A DNA stretch of 64,000 nucleotides from Gaiellales bacterium (GTDB lineage Bacteria; Actinomycetota; Thermoleophilia; RBG-16-64-13). Both the position numbers and the translations under genes were made by a program. Positions 55,919 to 64,000 of this stretch are shown piece by piece (positions within the stretch are counted from its first letter, which is position 1; the number at the start of each line of letters is the position of its first letter). Below the pieces are notes generated by a model. The model did not search any database. It saw only the letters and a list, made by a program, of their open reading frames with translations, and was not told the origin of the DNA. The DNA lies in NCBI GenBank assembly GCA_012719395.1, contig JAAYAL010000052.1, positions 1 through 64,000 of the forward strand. The letters run 5' to 3'.

Positions 55919-58314
55919 TGCGCAACTTCCGCCACCACAACGCCGCCAGCCTCACCGAGGCGGCCAGGCTCCTGGCCGAGTCCCAGGGCGAGGCCAAGGC
56001 CTACGCCGGGGGCACCGACCTTCTGGGCACCCTCAAAGACGACATCCACGCCCACTACCCGCGCACGCTCATCAACCTCAGCTCCATCCCCGGCCTGCGC
56101 GACATCCGCGAGGACGGCAAGCACCTGTGCGTGGGGGCCAACGTCACCCTGGCCGAACTGGAGCGCCACCCACTGGTGCGCTCGCGCTACCCCCTGCTGG
56201 CCGAAGCGGCGCAGGCAGTGGCCGCGCCCCAGCTGCGCACCATGGGCACCGTGGCCGGTAACATCTGCCAGGAGCCGCGCTGCTGGTACTACCGCCACCC
56301 TGACAGCCTCTTCGCCTGCACCCGCAAGGGCGGCCGCTTCTGCAACGCCCAGGTGGGGGAGAACCGCTTCCATTCCATCTTCGGCTCCGCCCGCGTGGGT
56401 ACGCGCCCCTGCACCGCCGCCTGCCCCGGCGGCGTGCGCATCCCCGAGTACATGGAGCTGGTGCGCACCGGTGACCTGGATGCCGCTGCCACCCGGCTCC
56501 TGGAGCACAACCCGCTGCCGGCGGTGACCGGCCGGGTCTGCCCCCACTTCTGCGAGGGTGAATGCAACCGCGGCGAGTTCGACAGCCCCGTCTCCGTGCG
56601 GGCCGTGGAACGCCACCTGGGGGACATGGTGCTGGCCGACCCCGCCCGCTTCCTTACGCCCCCGGCCCAAGAGAACGGCCGCGGGGTGGCCGTGGTGGGC
56701 TCCGGCCCCGCCGGCCTGGCCGCCGCCCTCTACCTGCGCCGGGCCGGCTACGGCGTGACGGTGCTGGAGAAAGAGCCCCAGGCCGGCGGCATGCTGCGCT
56801 ACGGCATCCCCGCCTACCGGTTGCCCCCGGAGGTGCTGGACCGGCAGATTGCGGCGCTTGAGGGCATGGGAGTGGAGATCCGCACCGGCGTGGCGGTGGG
56901 GGAGAGCCCCAGCCTGGCGGTGCTGCGCGCCGAGTACGCCGCCGTGTTCCTGGGGCCGGGGGCGTGGGGCCAGGCCACGCTGGAACTGCCCGGGGCTGAG
57001 AAGCTGGAGTCCGGCTTGGACCTGCTCATCAGTCTCAAGAGCGGTCGCATGCCGGCCGTGGGCCGTCGGGTGCTCATCATCGGGGGCGGCAACGTGGCCG
57101 TGGATGTGGCCGTGGCCGCCCGTCGCCTGGGGGCGTCAGAGGTCACCGTGGTCTGCCTGGAGAGCCGCGAGGAGATGCCGGCCCGCCCCGACGAGGTGGA
57201 GCAGGCGCAGGAAGAGGGCATTCGCCTGCTGGACGGCTGGGGCCCGGCCGCCGTGCTCAGCGATGAGACGGGTGCGCTGCGCGGCCTGGAGCTTCGGCGC
57301 TGCCTGGCGGTCTTCGATGCGGACGGCCGCTTTGCGCCCACCTTCGACGAAGCCACCCGCGTGGTGCAGGAGGCGGACCAGGTGTTCCTGGCCATCGGCC
57401 AGCGGGTGGCACTGGGCCGGCTGGCGGACGGTGGCCTGGGCACGTCCGGCGGGCGCATCCTGGCCGGTGAGGCCGATGGGGCCACCACCCTGGCCGGCGT
57501 GTTTGCCGGCGGCGACGCGGTGAGCGGCCCGGCCTCGGTGATCGAGGCCATGGCGGCCGGCCGCCGGGCGGCCGCCGCCATCGACCGCTACCTGACCGAC
57601 AAGGCCGCGGCCTCCACGGCCGCCGCTGAGGAGCCGGCGGCACTGCAGCGCTTCGAGCGGGCTGCCCTTGAGCTCAGTGGACGGGCCGAGACGCAGGTGC
57701 TGCCGCCGGCGGAGCGCCGGCTGGACGCGGAGGATGCGCCGCGGGGGTTGACGGAAGAGGAGGTGGCGGCGGAGGCGGTGCGCTGCCTCAACTGCGGCTG
57801 CGTGGCGGTCACGCCCTCCGATCTGGCCCCGGCCCTGCTGGCGCTTGAGGCGGAGGTGGTGACCACGCGCCGTGTCATCCCCGGGCGGTCCTTCTTCGCG
57901 GCGGGTGCGGCATGTTCCACCGTGCTGGCCCCTGATGAGCTGGTGACCGAGATACGCATCCCCCTGCCGCCGGCGGGTGCGGTGGGGACGTACCGCAAGT
58001 TCCGTGTGCGCAACGCCATCGACTTTCCCATCGTGGGCGTGGCCTGCCAGGCGCAGCTACGCGAGGGCAAGGTGAAGGCGGCTACGGTGGCGCTGGGCGC
58101 GGTGGCCCCGGTGCCGTTACGGGCGGAGGTGGTGGAGGCCTACCTGGCCAGCAAGGTAATCACCGAGGAGGTGGCCCGAGAGGCAGGGCGGCTGGCGGCG
58201 GCGGAGTGCCTGCCCCTGGAACAGAATGCCTACAAGGTGCGGGTGCTGGAGGGCATGGTGACCAGGACGGTGCTCGCCATCGGGCGGATTGTAGTAGGGC
58301 GAGGGGAAGAATGA
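55918..58314 (+). CDS. Xanthine-oxidase-family FAD subunit with a nested GltD-like NAD(P)H oxidoreductase domain
   Basis: N-terminal YAGGTDLLGTLKDD...APQLRTMGTVAGNICQEPRCWYYRHPDSLFACTRKGGRFCNA; insert CPGGVRIPEYMELVRTGDLDAAATRLLEHNPLPAVTGRVCPHFCEGECNRGE...VVGSGPAGLAAALYLRRAGYGVTVLEKEPQAGGMLRYGIPAYRLP...VFAGGDAVSGPASVIEAMAAGRRAA...AVRCLNCGC; then VTPSDLAPALLALEAEVVTTRRVIPGRSFF and the CO-DH flavoprotein C-terminal domain. Confidence 0.92.
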   Translation: MRNFRHHNAASLTEAARLLAESQGEAKAYAGGTDLLGTLKDDIHAHYPRTLINLSSIPGLRDIREDGKHLCVGANVTLAELERHPLVRSRYPLLAEAAQAVAAPQLRTMGTVAGNICQEPRCWYYRHPDSLFACTRKGGRFCNAQVGENRFHSIFGSARVGTRPCTAACPGGVRIPEYMELVRTGDLDAAATRLLEHNPLPAVTGRVCPHFCEGECNRGEFDSPVSVRAVERHLGDMVLADPARFLTPPAQENGRGVAVVGSGPAGLAAALYLRRAGYGVTVLEKEPQAGGMLRYGIPAYRLPPEVLDRQIAALEGMGVEIRTGVAVGESPSLAVLRAEYAAVFLGPGAWGQATLELPGAEKLESGLDLLISLKSGRMPAVGRRVLIIGGGNVAVDVAVAARRLGASEVTVVCLESREEMPARPDEVEQAQEEGIRLLDGWGPAAVLSDETGALRGLELRRCLAVFDADGRFAPTFDEATRVVQEADQVFLAIGQRVALGRLADGGLGTSGGRILAGEADGATTLAGVFAGGDAVSGPASVIEAMAAGRRAAAAIDRYLTDKAAASTAAAEEPAALQRFERAALELSGRAETQVLPPAERRLDAEDAPRGLTEEEVAAEAVRCLNCGCVAVTPSDLAPALLALEAEVVTTRRVIPGRSFFAAGAACSTVLAPDELVTEIRIPLPPAGAVGTYRKFRVRNAIDFPIVGVACQAQLREGKVKAATVALGAVAPVPLRAEVVEAYLASKVITEEVAREAGRLAAAECLPLEQNAYKVRVLEGMVTRTVLAIGRIVVGRGEE

Positions 58315-58420
58315 TGCCCGGCGGTCTTCTGCTGGGGGCGATGGTTCGATACCATTAGCGGATGAGGTTATGGCCGCCCGGCTGGGTGGTGGAGTTGGCG
58401 GAGCCGAAAGGATGCAACAC

Positions 58421-59689
58421 ATGAAGAGACGGAAGAGAATGTCGGCGATCCTTCTGGTGGTTTCGTTGCTCGCCTTCGTCTTTCTTGGCTCCGTCCTCGC
58501 CGGCTGTGGCGAGGACACCACTACCACGGCTCCTGCGACTGAGACCACTGCAGGTGAGACCGCCACTACTGCAGGTGAGACTGCCACTACCGCAGGTGGT
58601 GACGGGGAGGCGCTGGTCATCGGTGCCGCACTGGGCTTGGTGGGTGATGCGGCGCCGGGTGACGTCCCCTTCGCGGAGGCTTTGGAATACGCGGTTGACG
58701 CCATCAACAAGACGGGCGGCATCGCCGGGCACCCGGTGGAGCTAGTGGTCAAGGACATCAAGAGTGACCCCGCTCTCGGTGCCACCGTGGCCAAGGAACT
58801 GCTGGACGGCGGAGCGCAGATCATCATCGGTCCCGCCTTCCCGGGTATGGGCGCTGGTGTGGTGCAGACGGCGGCCAAGGCCGGGGTTCCCGTGCTGTGC
58901 GGCACCTCCACGCAGCCGGAGTACGTGGTCATCGGTGGGACCAAGGCCTACATGCTGGCCTTCGGTGACAACGTGCAGGCGGCGGCGGCGGCCGAGTATG
59001 CGCTGGCCCAGGGATACAAGACGGTGTACACGTTGGTCTCGCCGGATCTTTCCTATACCGAGCGACTCCCGGAGTTCTTCGCTGCCACCTTTGAGAATGG
59101 CGGCGGCCAAGTGGTGGGAACGGACAACTTCAGTATCGGCCAGCAGGATTTTGCCGCCCAGGTCACCAAGATCGCGGCTCTCAATCCGGCGCCGGACGTG
59201 GTTTACACGGGCATGTTCCCGCCGGACGTGGCTGTGTTCGTCAAGCAGCTGCGGGCGGCCGGTGTTGAGTCCGTGCTCATCGGCGCGGACGGCTGTGACC
59301 AGCAGCCCCTCATTGACTTCGCCGGAGTGGATGCCGAGGGCATCGTGTTCAGCACGCACGGGTTCCCCACTGAGGGGAGCGCCTTCAAGGCCTTCATTGA
59401 TGGACTGACCGGCTTCCAGGGCAAGGCCCCGGATGCACCGGCGCTGGCCTCGTTGGGAGGCGACGCCATGGACATCATCGTGGCGGCGGTGGAAGCGGCC
59501 GGCTCCATCGATCCAAAGGCTATCGGCGCGGCGCTGGAGAACCTCGAGAACGTGGATGTCGTCAACGGCACCATGACCTACAAGGGCACCAACGGCGTGC
59601 CGCAGAAGACCGTGGCCGTGGTGGCCGTGGAAAACGGCGCCTTCGTCCTCAAGGACCAGATGGTCCCGTCCTTCATCCCCGAGCCGTAG
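58421..59689 (+). CDS. Branched-chain amino-acid-type (LivJ/K) ABC substrate-binding lipoprotein
   Basis: Lipobox FLGSVLAGCGED, Thr-rich linker TTTTAPATETTAGETATTAGETATTAGG, periplasmic-binding body. Confidence 0.92.
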   Translation: MKRRKRMSAILLVVSLLAFVFLGSVLAGCGEDTTTTAPATETTAGETATTAGETATTAGGDGEALVIGAALGLVGDAAPGDVPFAEALEYAVDAINKTGGIAGHPVELVVKDIKSDPALGATVAKELLDGGAQIIIGPAFPGMGAGVVQTAAKAGVPVLCGTSTQPEYVVIGGTKAYMLAFGDNVQAAAAAEYALAQGYKTVYTLVSPDLSYTERLPEFFAATFENGGGQVVGTDNFSIGQQDFAAQVTKIAALNPAPDVVYTGMFPPDVAVFVKQLRAAGVESVLIGADGCDQQPLIDFAGVDAEGIVFSTHGFPTEGSAFKAFIDGLTGFQGKAPDAPALASLGGDAMDIIVAAVEAAGSIDPKAIGAALENLENVDVVNGTMTYKGTNGVPQKTVAVVAVENGAFVLKDQMVPSFIPEP

Positions 59690-59709
59690 CGGGGTGAGGA
59701 CATGAGGCT

Positions 59710-60498
59710 GTGACCGCTCACGCGGCCGGCGCCTCGCGCAGTCTGTTCTCCGTAGCGGGTCTCACCACCCGCTACGGGGCTATCGACGCGGTGCGTGCGG
59801 TCGATCTCGAGGTGGGGCAGGGCGAGATCGTGGCTGTGCTGGGCCCCAATGGGGCGGGCAAGTCCACCATCCTGCATTCCATCATGGGCTTGGTGCGTCC
59901 GGCGGCCGGCACCATCGTTTTCGACGGCCGTGATATCACCGCCCTGGACACGGAGGGCACGGTGCGGTTGGGTGTCGGCCTGGTACCCGAGCGTCGCCGG
60001 CTCTTCAAGAATCTGAGCGTGCGTGACAACCTACGCTTGGGCGCGGCCGCCCGCCGCGGTCGGGGTGACAAGGCCGCCGATGAGCAGCTGCTGTTCGAGC
60101 TCTTCCCCATCCTCAGGGAGCGCATGGATCAGCTGGCCGGGTTCCTGTCCGGGGGGGAGGCACAGCAGCTGGCTATCGCCCGGGCCATCATGGGAGCGCC
60201 GCGCCTGCTGCTCCTGGACGAGCCCTCGCTGGGTCTGGCCCCCATCTTGGTGGAGGCCGTGTTCAACCTCATCCAGGGTTTGCGTGGGCGTGGCTACACC
60301 ATCCTCATCGTGGAACAGAACGCCTACCAGGTGCTGGAGTTCGCTGATCGTGCGTACATCCTGCGCAACGGCCGCATCGCCATGCAGGGCACGGCGCAGG
60401 AACTGCGGGAGGAGGATTCGCTCTTTTCCGCCTATCTGGGTCTGGGTGGGTCGCAGCCCGCGTGTGATACCGCCGGCGCGCCGGCCCCGGGGAGGTAG
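59710..60498 (+). CDS. livF: LivF-type ABC ATPase
   Basis: GPNGAGKSTILHSIMGLVRP, FLSGGEAQQLAIARAIMGAPRLLLLDEPSLGLAP. Confidence 0.93.
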   Translation: MTAHAAGASRSLFSVAGLTTRYGAIDAVRAVDLEVGQGEIVAVLGPNGAGKSTILHSIMGLVRPAAGTIVFDGRDITALDTEGTVRLGVGLVPERRRLFKNLSVRDNLRLGAAARRGRGDKAADEQLLFELFPILRERMDQLAGFLSGGEAQQLAIARAIMGAPRLLLLDEPSLGLAPILVEAVFNLIQGLRGRGYTILIVEQNAYQVLEFADRAYILRNGRIAMQGTAQELREEDSLFSAYLGLGGSQPACDTAGAPAPGR

Positions 60499-60501
60499 AC
60501 G

Positions 60502-61389
60502 ATGGAGAACGTTGCCCAACAGATCCTGAACGGCCTCACCCTGGGTGCCACCTATGCCCTCATGGCCCTGGGGCTCGCCATCGTCTTCTCCATTATCGGA
60601 TTGGTCAACTTCGCCCACGGCGAGCTCATCACCATCTCCGCCTACACCATGCTGGCCATGCGCTACCTGGGTCTGCCCTGGGTGGTGTGGGCACTGGCGG
60701 GCGTGCTGGCCTCGGTGCTGGGAGCACTGGTCATGGAGCGGCTGGCCTTCCGGCCGGTGCGCCATGCCAGCCCCGTGACCATGATGCTGACCTCGTTTGG
60801 CGTGAGCGTGCTGGTGGCGGCGGCCTTTGAGATTGGCATCTCACCGCGCCCGCGTGCCATCCCGCAGCCGGGCTGGATCACCTCCTCCTTCAGCGTGGCC
60901 GGGCTGCAACTGCGGGCGGAGCACCTGCTCACCTTCGGCGTCACCGCGGTGGCGCTGTTGGGACTGCTGCTCCTGCTGCGGCGCAGTCTCATAGGCGCCG
61001 CCATGCGTGCTGCGGCCGAGGACTTCGATGCCGTGCGGCTCATGGGCATCAAGGCCAACGCCGTCATCGCCTACGCGTTCGCCATCTCCGGGCTTCTGGC
61101 GGGGCTGGCCTCCGTCATCATCATGTCCCGCCGGGGCGTGGCCACCCCGCACATGGGGCTCACGTTGGGCCTCAATGCCTTCGTGGCCAACGTGATCGGC
61201 GGCATGGGCAACCTGTGGGGAGCCGTGGCCGGAGGCTTCATCCTGGGCTTCGGCGAGGTGGCGCTGCGCGCCTGGTTGCCTGCCAGCCTCTCCGGGCTCA
61301 CCCAGGGCTTTCTTTTCCTCATGGTGGCGGTGTTCCTGCTCATCTGGCCGCATGGTCTCTTTGGCCAGAAGACCGCGGTGCGGGTCTAG
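60502..61389 (+). CDS. livH: LivH-type ABC permease
   Basis: QQILNGLTLGATYALMALGLAIVFSIIGLVNFAHGELI. Confidence 0.94.
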   Translation: MENVAQQILNGLTLGATYALMALGLAIVFSIIGLVNFAHGELITISAYTMLAMRYLGLPWVVWALAGVLASVLGALVMERLAFRPVRHASPVTMMLTSFGVSVLVAAAFEIGISPRPRAIPQPGWITSSFSVAGLQLRAEHLLTFGVTAVALLGLLLLLRRSLIGAAMRAAAEDFDAVRLMGIKANAVIAYAFAISGLLAGLASVIIMSRRGVATPHMGLTLGLNAFVANVIGGMGNLWGAVAGGFILGFGEVALRAWLPASLSGLTQGFLFLMVAVFLLIWPHGLFGQKTAVRV

Positions 61390-61401
61390 GGGGCGCGGGA
61401 T

Positions 61402-63291
61402 ATGAACCAAATCGGCTCTCGTTTCCGCCCTGCCTTGGGCGGCCTGGCTTCCTGGCTTGTGCTGGCTGTGCTCGCGCTCCTCTATGCCACCGGCTCCAGC
61501 TCGCGCGATCAGTTGGTGACGGTGATGCTCATCAATGCCGTCATTGTGGTCGGCATCCAGATCTACACCGGCAACACCGGCATAGTCTCCTTCGGCCACG
61601 TGAGCCTGGCCGGGATTGCCGCCTACCTTTCGGCACTGCTTGCCACGCCGTCAGCGGTGAAGATGTCCATCATCCCTCATGCTCCTTTCGGCTTGGCCCA
61701 TGTGGAAATGCCGCCGGTGCTGGGAATCCTCTTGGCCGTGGTCATCACCACGGCCATCGCCGCCGTGCTGGGCCTGGCCATCAACCGGGTATCCGGGCTC
61801 ACTGCCTCCATCGTGACCTTGGCCATGCTGTTCGTGGTCAACGCCGTGCTCACCAACTGGAAGGATCTCACCGGTGGTGCCGAGGCTTTCTACGGCATCC
61901 CGGTGGTCACCACGCGCTGGTGGGTGCTGGCGGCGCTCCTGGCGGCGGTGCTGGCTGCCCGCTACTTCTGGGCCTCCCGCGTGGGGTTGCGGGCGCGCGC
62001 CGGCCGCGACGACGAGCTGGCCGCCGCCTCTATGGGCGTGCGTGTGGTGCGGGCCCGCTATTTCTCCTGGGTGGTGAGCGCCGTCTTCGCCGCGCTGGGA
62101 GGGGCGCTTCTGGGCCACCTACTGGGCGCCATCCAACCCGGCACCTTCTACCTCTCCTTGAACTTCCTCACCCTGGCCATGCTGGTGCTGGGCGGCATGA
62201 ACAGCATCACCGGCGCGCTTCTGGGCACGGTGGTGGTCACAGTGGGCTCGGAGTTGGCCCGCTGGTTGGGTGACGGGCCGCGGTTGTTGGGAGTGGATCT
62301 ACCAGACCTGCCCGGTCTCTCCCTGCTCTTTCAGGGGGCGGTGATCCTCATCGTCATGCTGTTGAAGCCTGAGGGCATCATGGGTGATCGTGAGCTTGAC
62401 CACTTGTGGCGGCGCCGGGGAAGGCCGGTATCGGAGCCGGCTGAGGCGCCGGCGTTGCCTGGCGCGGAGCCGGCTGAGGCGCAGTCGGCGGTGGCTCCGG
62501 GCGCCACGGTGCCCTCGGCCGCGCAGCCGGGTCGGCCCCTGCTCGCCGTGTCCAGTGTTTCTATGCACTTCGCCGGCCTGCGTGCCGTGGACGGAGTCTC
62601 GTTGGAGGTCCACCCGGGCCAGATCGTGGGCCTGATTGGCCCCAACGGTGCCGGCAAGACCACGTTGCTCAACGTGATCTCCGGTGTCTACTCGCCCACC
62701 GGGGGCAAGGTGACGCTGGGAGAGGAGGAGATCAGCTCTCTGTCCGCCACCCGGATCGCCTGGAGGGGCGTGGCCCGCACCTTCCAGAACATCCACCTCT
62801 TCAGCGGGCTGTCTGTGCGCGAGAACATTGAGGTGGGTGCGGCCACGGCTGCCGCCCATCGTCCTGAGGTGCATCGCGCTGCGGACGAGCTTTTGGAGTT
62901 GTCCGGTCTCGGCGAGGTGGCGGAACGCAAGGCCTCCACGCTTCCCTACGGCCTGCAGCGCCAGGTGGAGATGGCGCGGGCCGTGGCCCTGGGCCCCCAG
63001 GTGCTGCTCCTGGATGAGCCGGCGGCAGGTATGAACGAGGCGGAGTCAGAGGCGCTCATCGGGGCCATCCGTGCCATTCGGGATCGGGAAGGGTGCGCTG
63101 TGTTGCTCATCGACCACGATCTGCACTTCGTGCTCAACCTCTGTGAGCGCATCTACGTGCTGGATGCCGGAAGAATCATCGCTGCGGGCACTCCGGACGA
63201 AATCCAGAAGGAGGCCTGTGTGATCGAAGCCTACCTGGGCACGAAGGCCGGCGGCGCCTCGGGACAGGTGCAGGTGGAAGCGGTGGTCTAG
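61402..63291 (+). CDS. LivM-LivG fusion (permease + ATPase)
   Basis: N-terminal LivM (GNTGIVSFGHVSLAGIAAYL), C-terminal LivG (GPNGAGKTTLLNVISGVYSPTGG, GVARTFQNIHLF). Confidence 0.94.
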   Translation: MNQIGSRFRPALGGLASWLVLAVLALLYATGSSSRDQLVTVMLINAVIVVGIQIYTGNTGIVSFGHVSLAGIAAYLSALLATPSAVKMSIIPHAPFGLAHVEMPPVLGILLAVVITTAIAAVLGLAINRVSGLTASIVTLAMLFVVNAVLTNWKDLTGGAEAFYGIPVVTTRWWVLAALLAAVLAARYFWASRVGLRARAGRDDELAAASMGVRVVRARYFSWVVSAVFAALGGALLGHLLGAIQPGTFYLSLNFLTLAMLVLGGMNSITGALLGTVVVTVGSELARWLGDGPRLLGVDLPDLPGLSLLFQGAVILIVMLLKPEGIMGDRELDHLWRRRGRPVSEPAEAPALPGAEPAEAQSAVAPGATVPSAAQPGRPLLAVSSVSMHFAGLRAVDGVSLEVHPGQIVGLIGPNGAGKTTLLNVISGVYSPTGGKVTLGEEEISSLSATRIAWRGVARTFQNIHLFSGLSVRENIEVGAATAAAHRPEVHRAADELLELSGLGEVAERKASTLPYGLQRQVEMARAVALGPQVLLLDEPAAGMNEAESEALIGAIRAIRDREGCAVLLIDHDLHFVLNLCERIYVLDAGRIIAAGTPDEIQKEACVIEAYLGTKAGGASGQVQVEAVV

Positions 63292-63309
63292 ATTCGCGGG
63301 CGCAGGCGA

Positions 63310-64000
63310 TCACGAGGAGCTTCGTTTTCTGGGCGGTGGCTTGGGACGATAACGGATGAGAATGTACAACAGGATGAGGACCACCGCCGCCAGCGCCAGA
63401 TACTCCAGATGCCAGCCGCTCTGCGAGAGGCCTCGGCCGAAGCCGGAGACCGGTGTCTCCGTCCATCGCTGAGGCAGGGCAATGCCGGTGACCGGGAAGA
63501 TCGTCTCCCGGGTGCCGTCGGGACGCCGCAGGTAGATGGTGTCGCCCTCCACGGCGAAGTCGTTGTCGAGCCCGCCGGAGCGGAGGTACCGCTGGATGGC
63601 GAGCAGCTCGCCGGGGGAGTAGGGCCCGGCCAGAATGGTGAGGTCTGCCGTCTCTCCGTCCCTCACCTCGAAGATGCCCCACTTCTCCAGCAGTACGTCG
63701 CCGCCGGGCATATCAGCGGAAACCACGACCTCATCGCCCACCTGCAGCGTCTCTCGCGTGGCCCTCTGCTCAACCTGCGCCGGTCCTCTGGGCTTCATCC
63801 CTGCCAAGGCGGAGACCGGTTCCAGTGTCAGCACAGTGCCCTCGATGGCGGCGATCCGGCCTAGGAGCAGGGTGTCCTGATCCCCCTGCGTGAGCAGATA
63901 GAGAGGATCGGCGGCGCGAGCGCTGGGAGTTGCCACCAGGCTCGCTGCGGCCCAAGCCCACAGGCCCAGAAGGAGGAGCCCCAGGAGGACGATGACGGCC
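63310..64000 (-). CDS. Secreted/membrane-anchored hypothetical protein, 5' end beyond the window
   Basis: The frame stays open to the window end with signal-peptide-like AVIVLLGLLLLGLWAWAASLVATPSARAADPLYLL; C-terminal TM YLALAAVVLILLYILIRYRPKPPPRKRSSS. Confidence 0.65.
   Translation of the reverse strand, partial: AVIVLLGLLLLGLWAWAAASLVATPSARAADPLYLLTQGDQDTLLLGRIAAIEGTVLTLEPVSALAGMKPRGPAQVEQRATRETLQVGDEVVVSADMPGGDVLLEKWGIFEVRDGETADLTILAGPYSPGELLAIQRYLRSGGLDNDFAVEGDTIYLRRPDGTRETIFPVTGIALPQRWTETPVSGFGRGLSQSGWHLEYLALAAVVLILLYILIRYRPKPPPRKRSSS

Noticed and set aside
58540-58610. Short tandem repeats (GAGACcGCCACTACtGCAGGT-like) in the substrate-binding protein gene
   Set aside because: They encode the Thr/Ala-rich linker after the lipobox, common in such lipoproteins; not a CRISPR or mobile element.
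1-64000. CRISPR arrays, rRNA/tRNA genes, transposases, integrases
   Set aside because: None seen on reading the translations and intergenic regions; tRNA-like GGTTCGA strings found lie inside coding genes.

Overview
This is a 64 kb window from a GC-rich bacterial chromosome, probably an actinobacterial or related lineage (inferred from gene content and style). It is densely coding. I saw no rRNA, tRNA, CRISPR array, prophage or transposase. Housekeeping and energy genes fill about 0-32 kb: moeA, leuS, a cysteine synthase, nifS/nifU, two kinds of acyl-CoA synthetase, a PDH/BCDH-type E1a-E1b-E2 operon, and the futalosine-menaquinone genes mqnB/mqnD. From about 32.9 kb the window becomes a catabolic region. 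It starts with a short reductive-dehalogenase-like protein and an orphan polytopic membrane protein. Next is a phenylphosphate-synthase/carboxylase-like operon: CoA ligase, Nudix, HAD-like protein, unknown 169-aa protein, split PEP-synthase-like pair, UbiD, UbiX, LpdD-like protein, HD protein and AraC regulator. Then come a thiolase/DUF35 pair, a TetR regulator with a perfect palindromic operator, a three-subunit molybdenum hydroxylase, and a Liv-type ABC transporter with a LivM-LivG fusion. The best candidates for something new are: (i) the FAD subunit of the Mo-hydroxylase, which carries a complete GltD-like NAD(P)H oxidoreductase nested inside its FAD domain; (ii) the split PEP-synthase-like + UbiD/UbiX operon beside an RdhA-like gene, with large hairpins at two gene junctions; (iii) a beta-propeller lipoprotein with an in-frame TGA followed by a hairpin of bacterial-SECIS-like geometry, where a nonsense mutation is an equally live explanation. 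Several remnants were also found: a 5'-truncated XRE regulator, a VapB with a broken VapC, a frameshifted MFS gene and a frameshifted secreted protein. All family calls come from reading the translations by eye; no database search was run.
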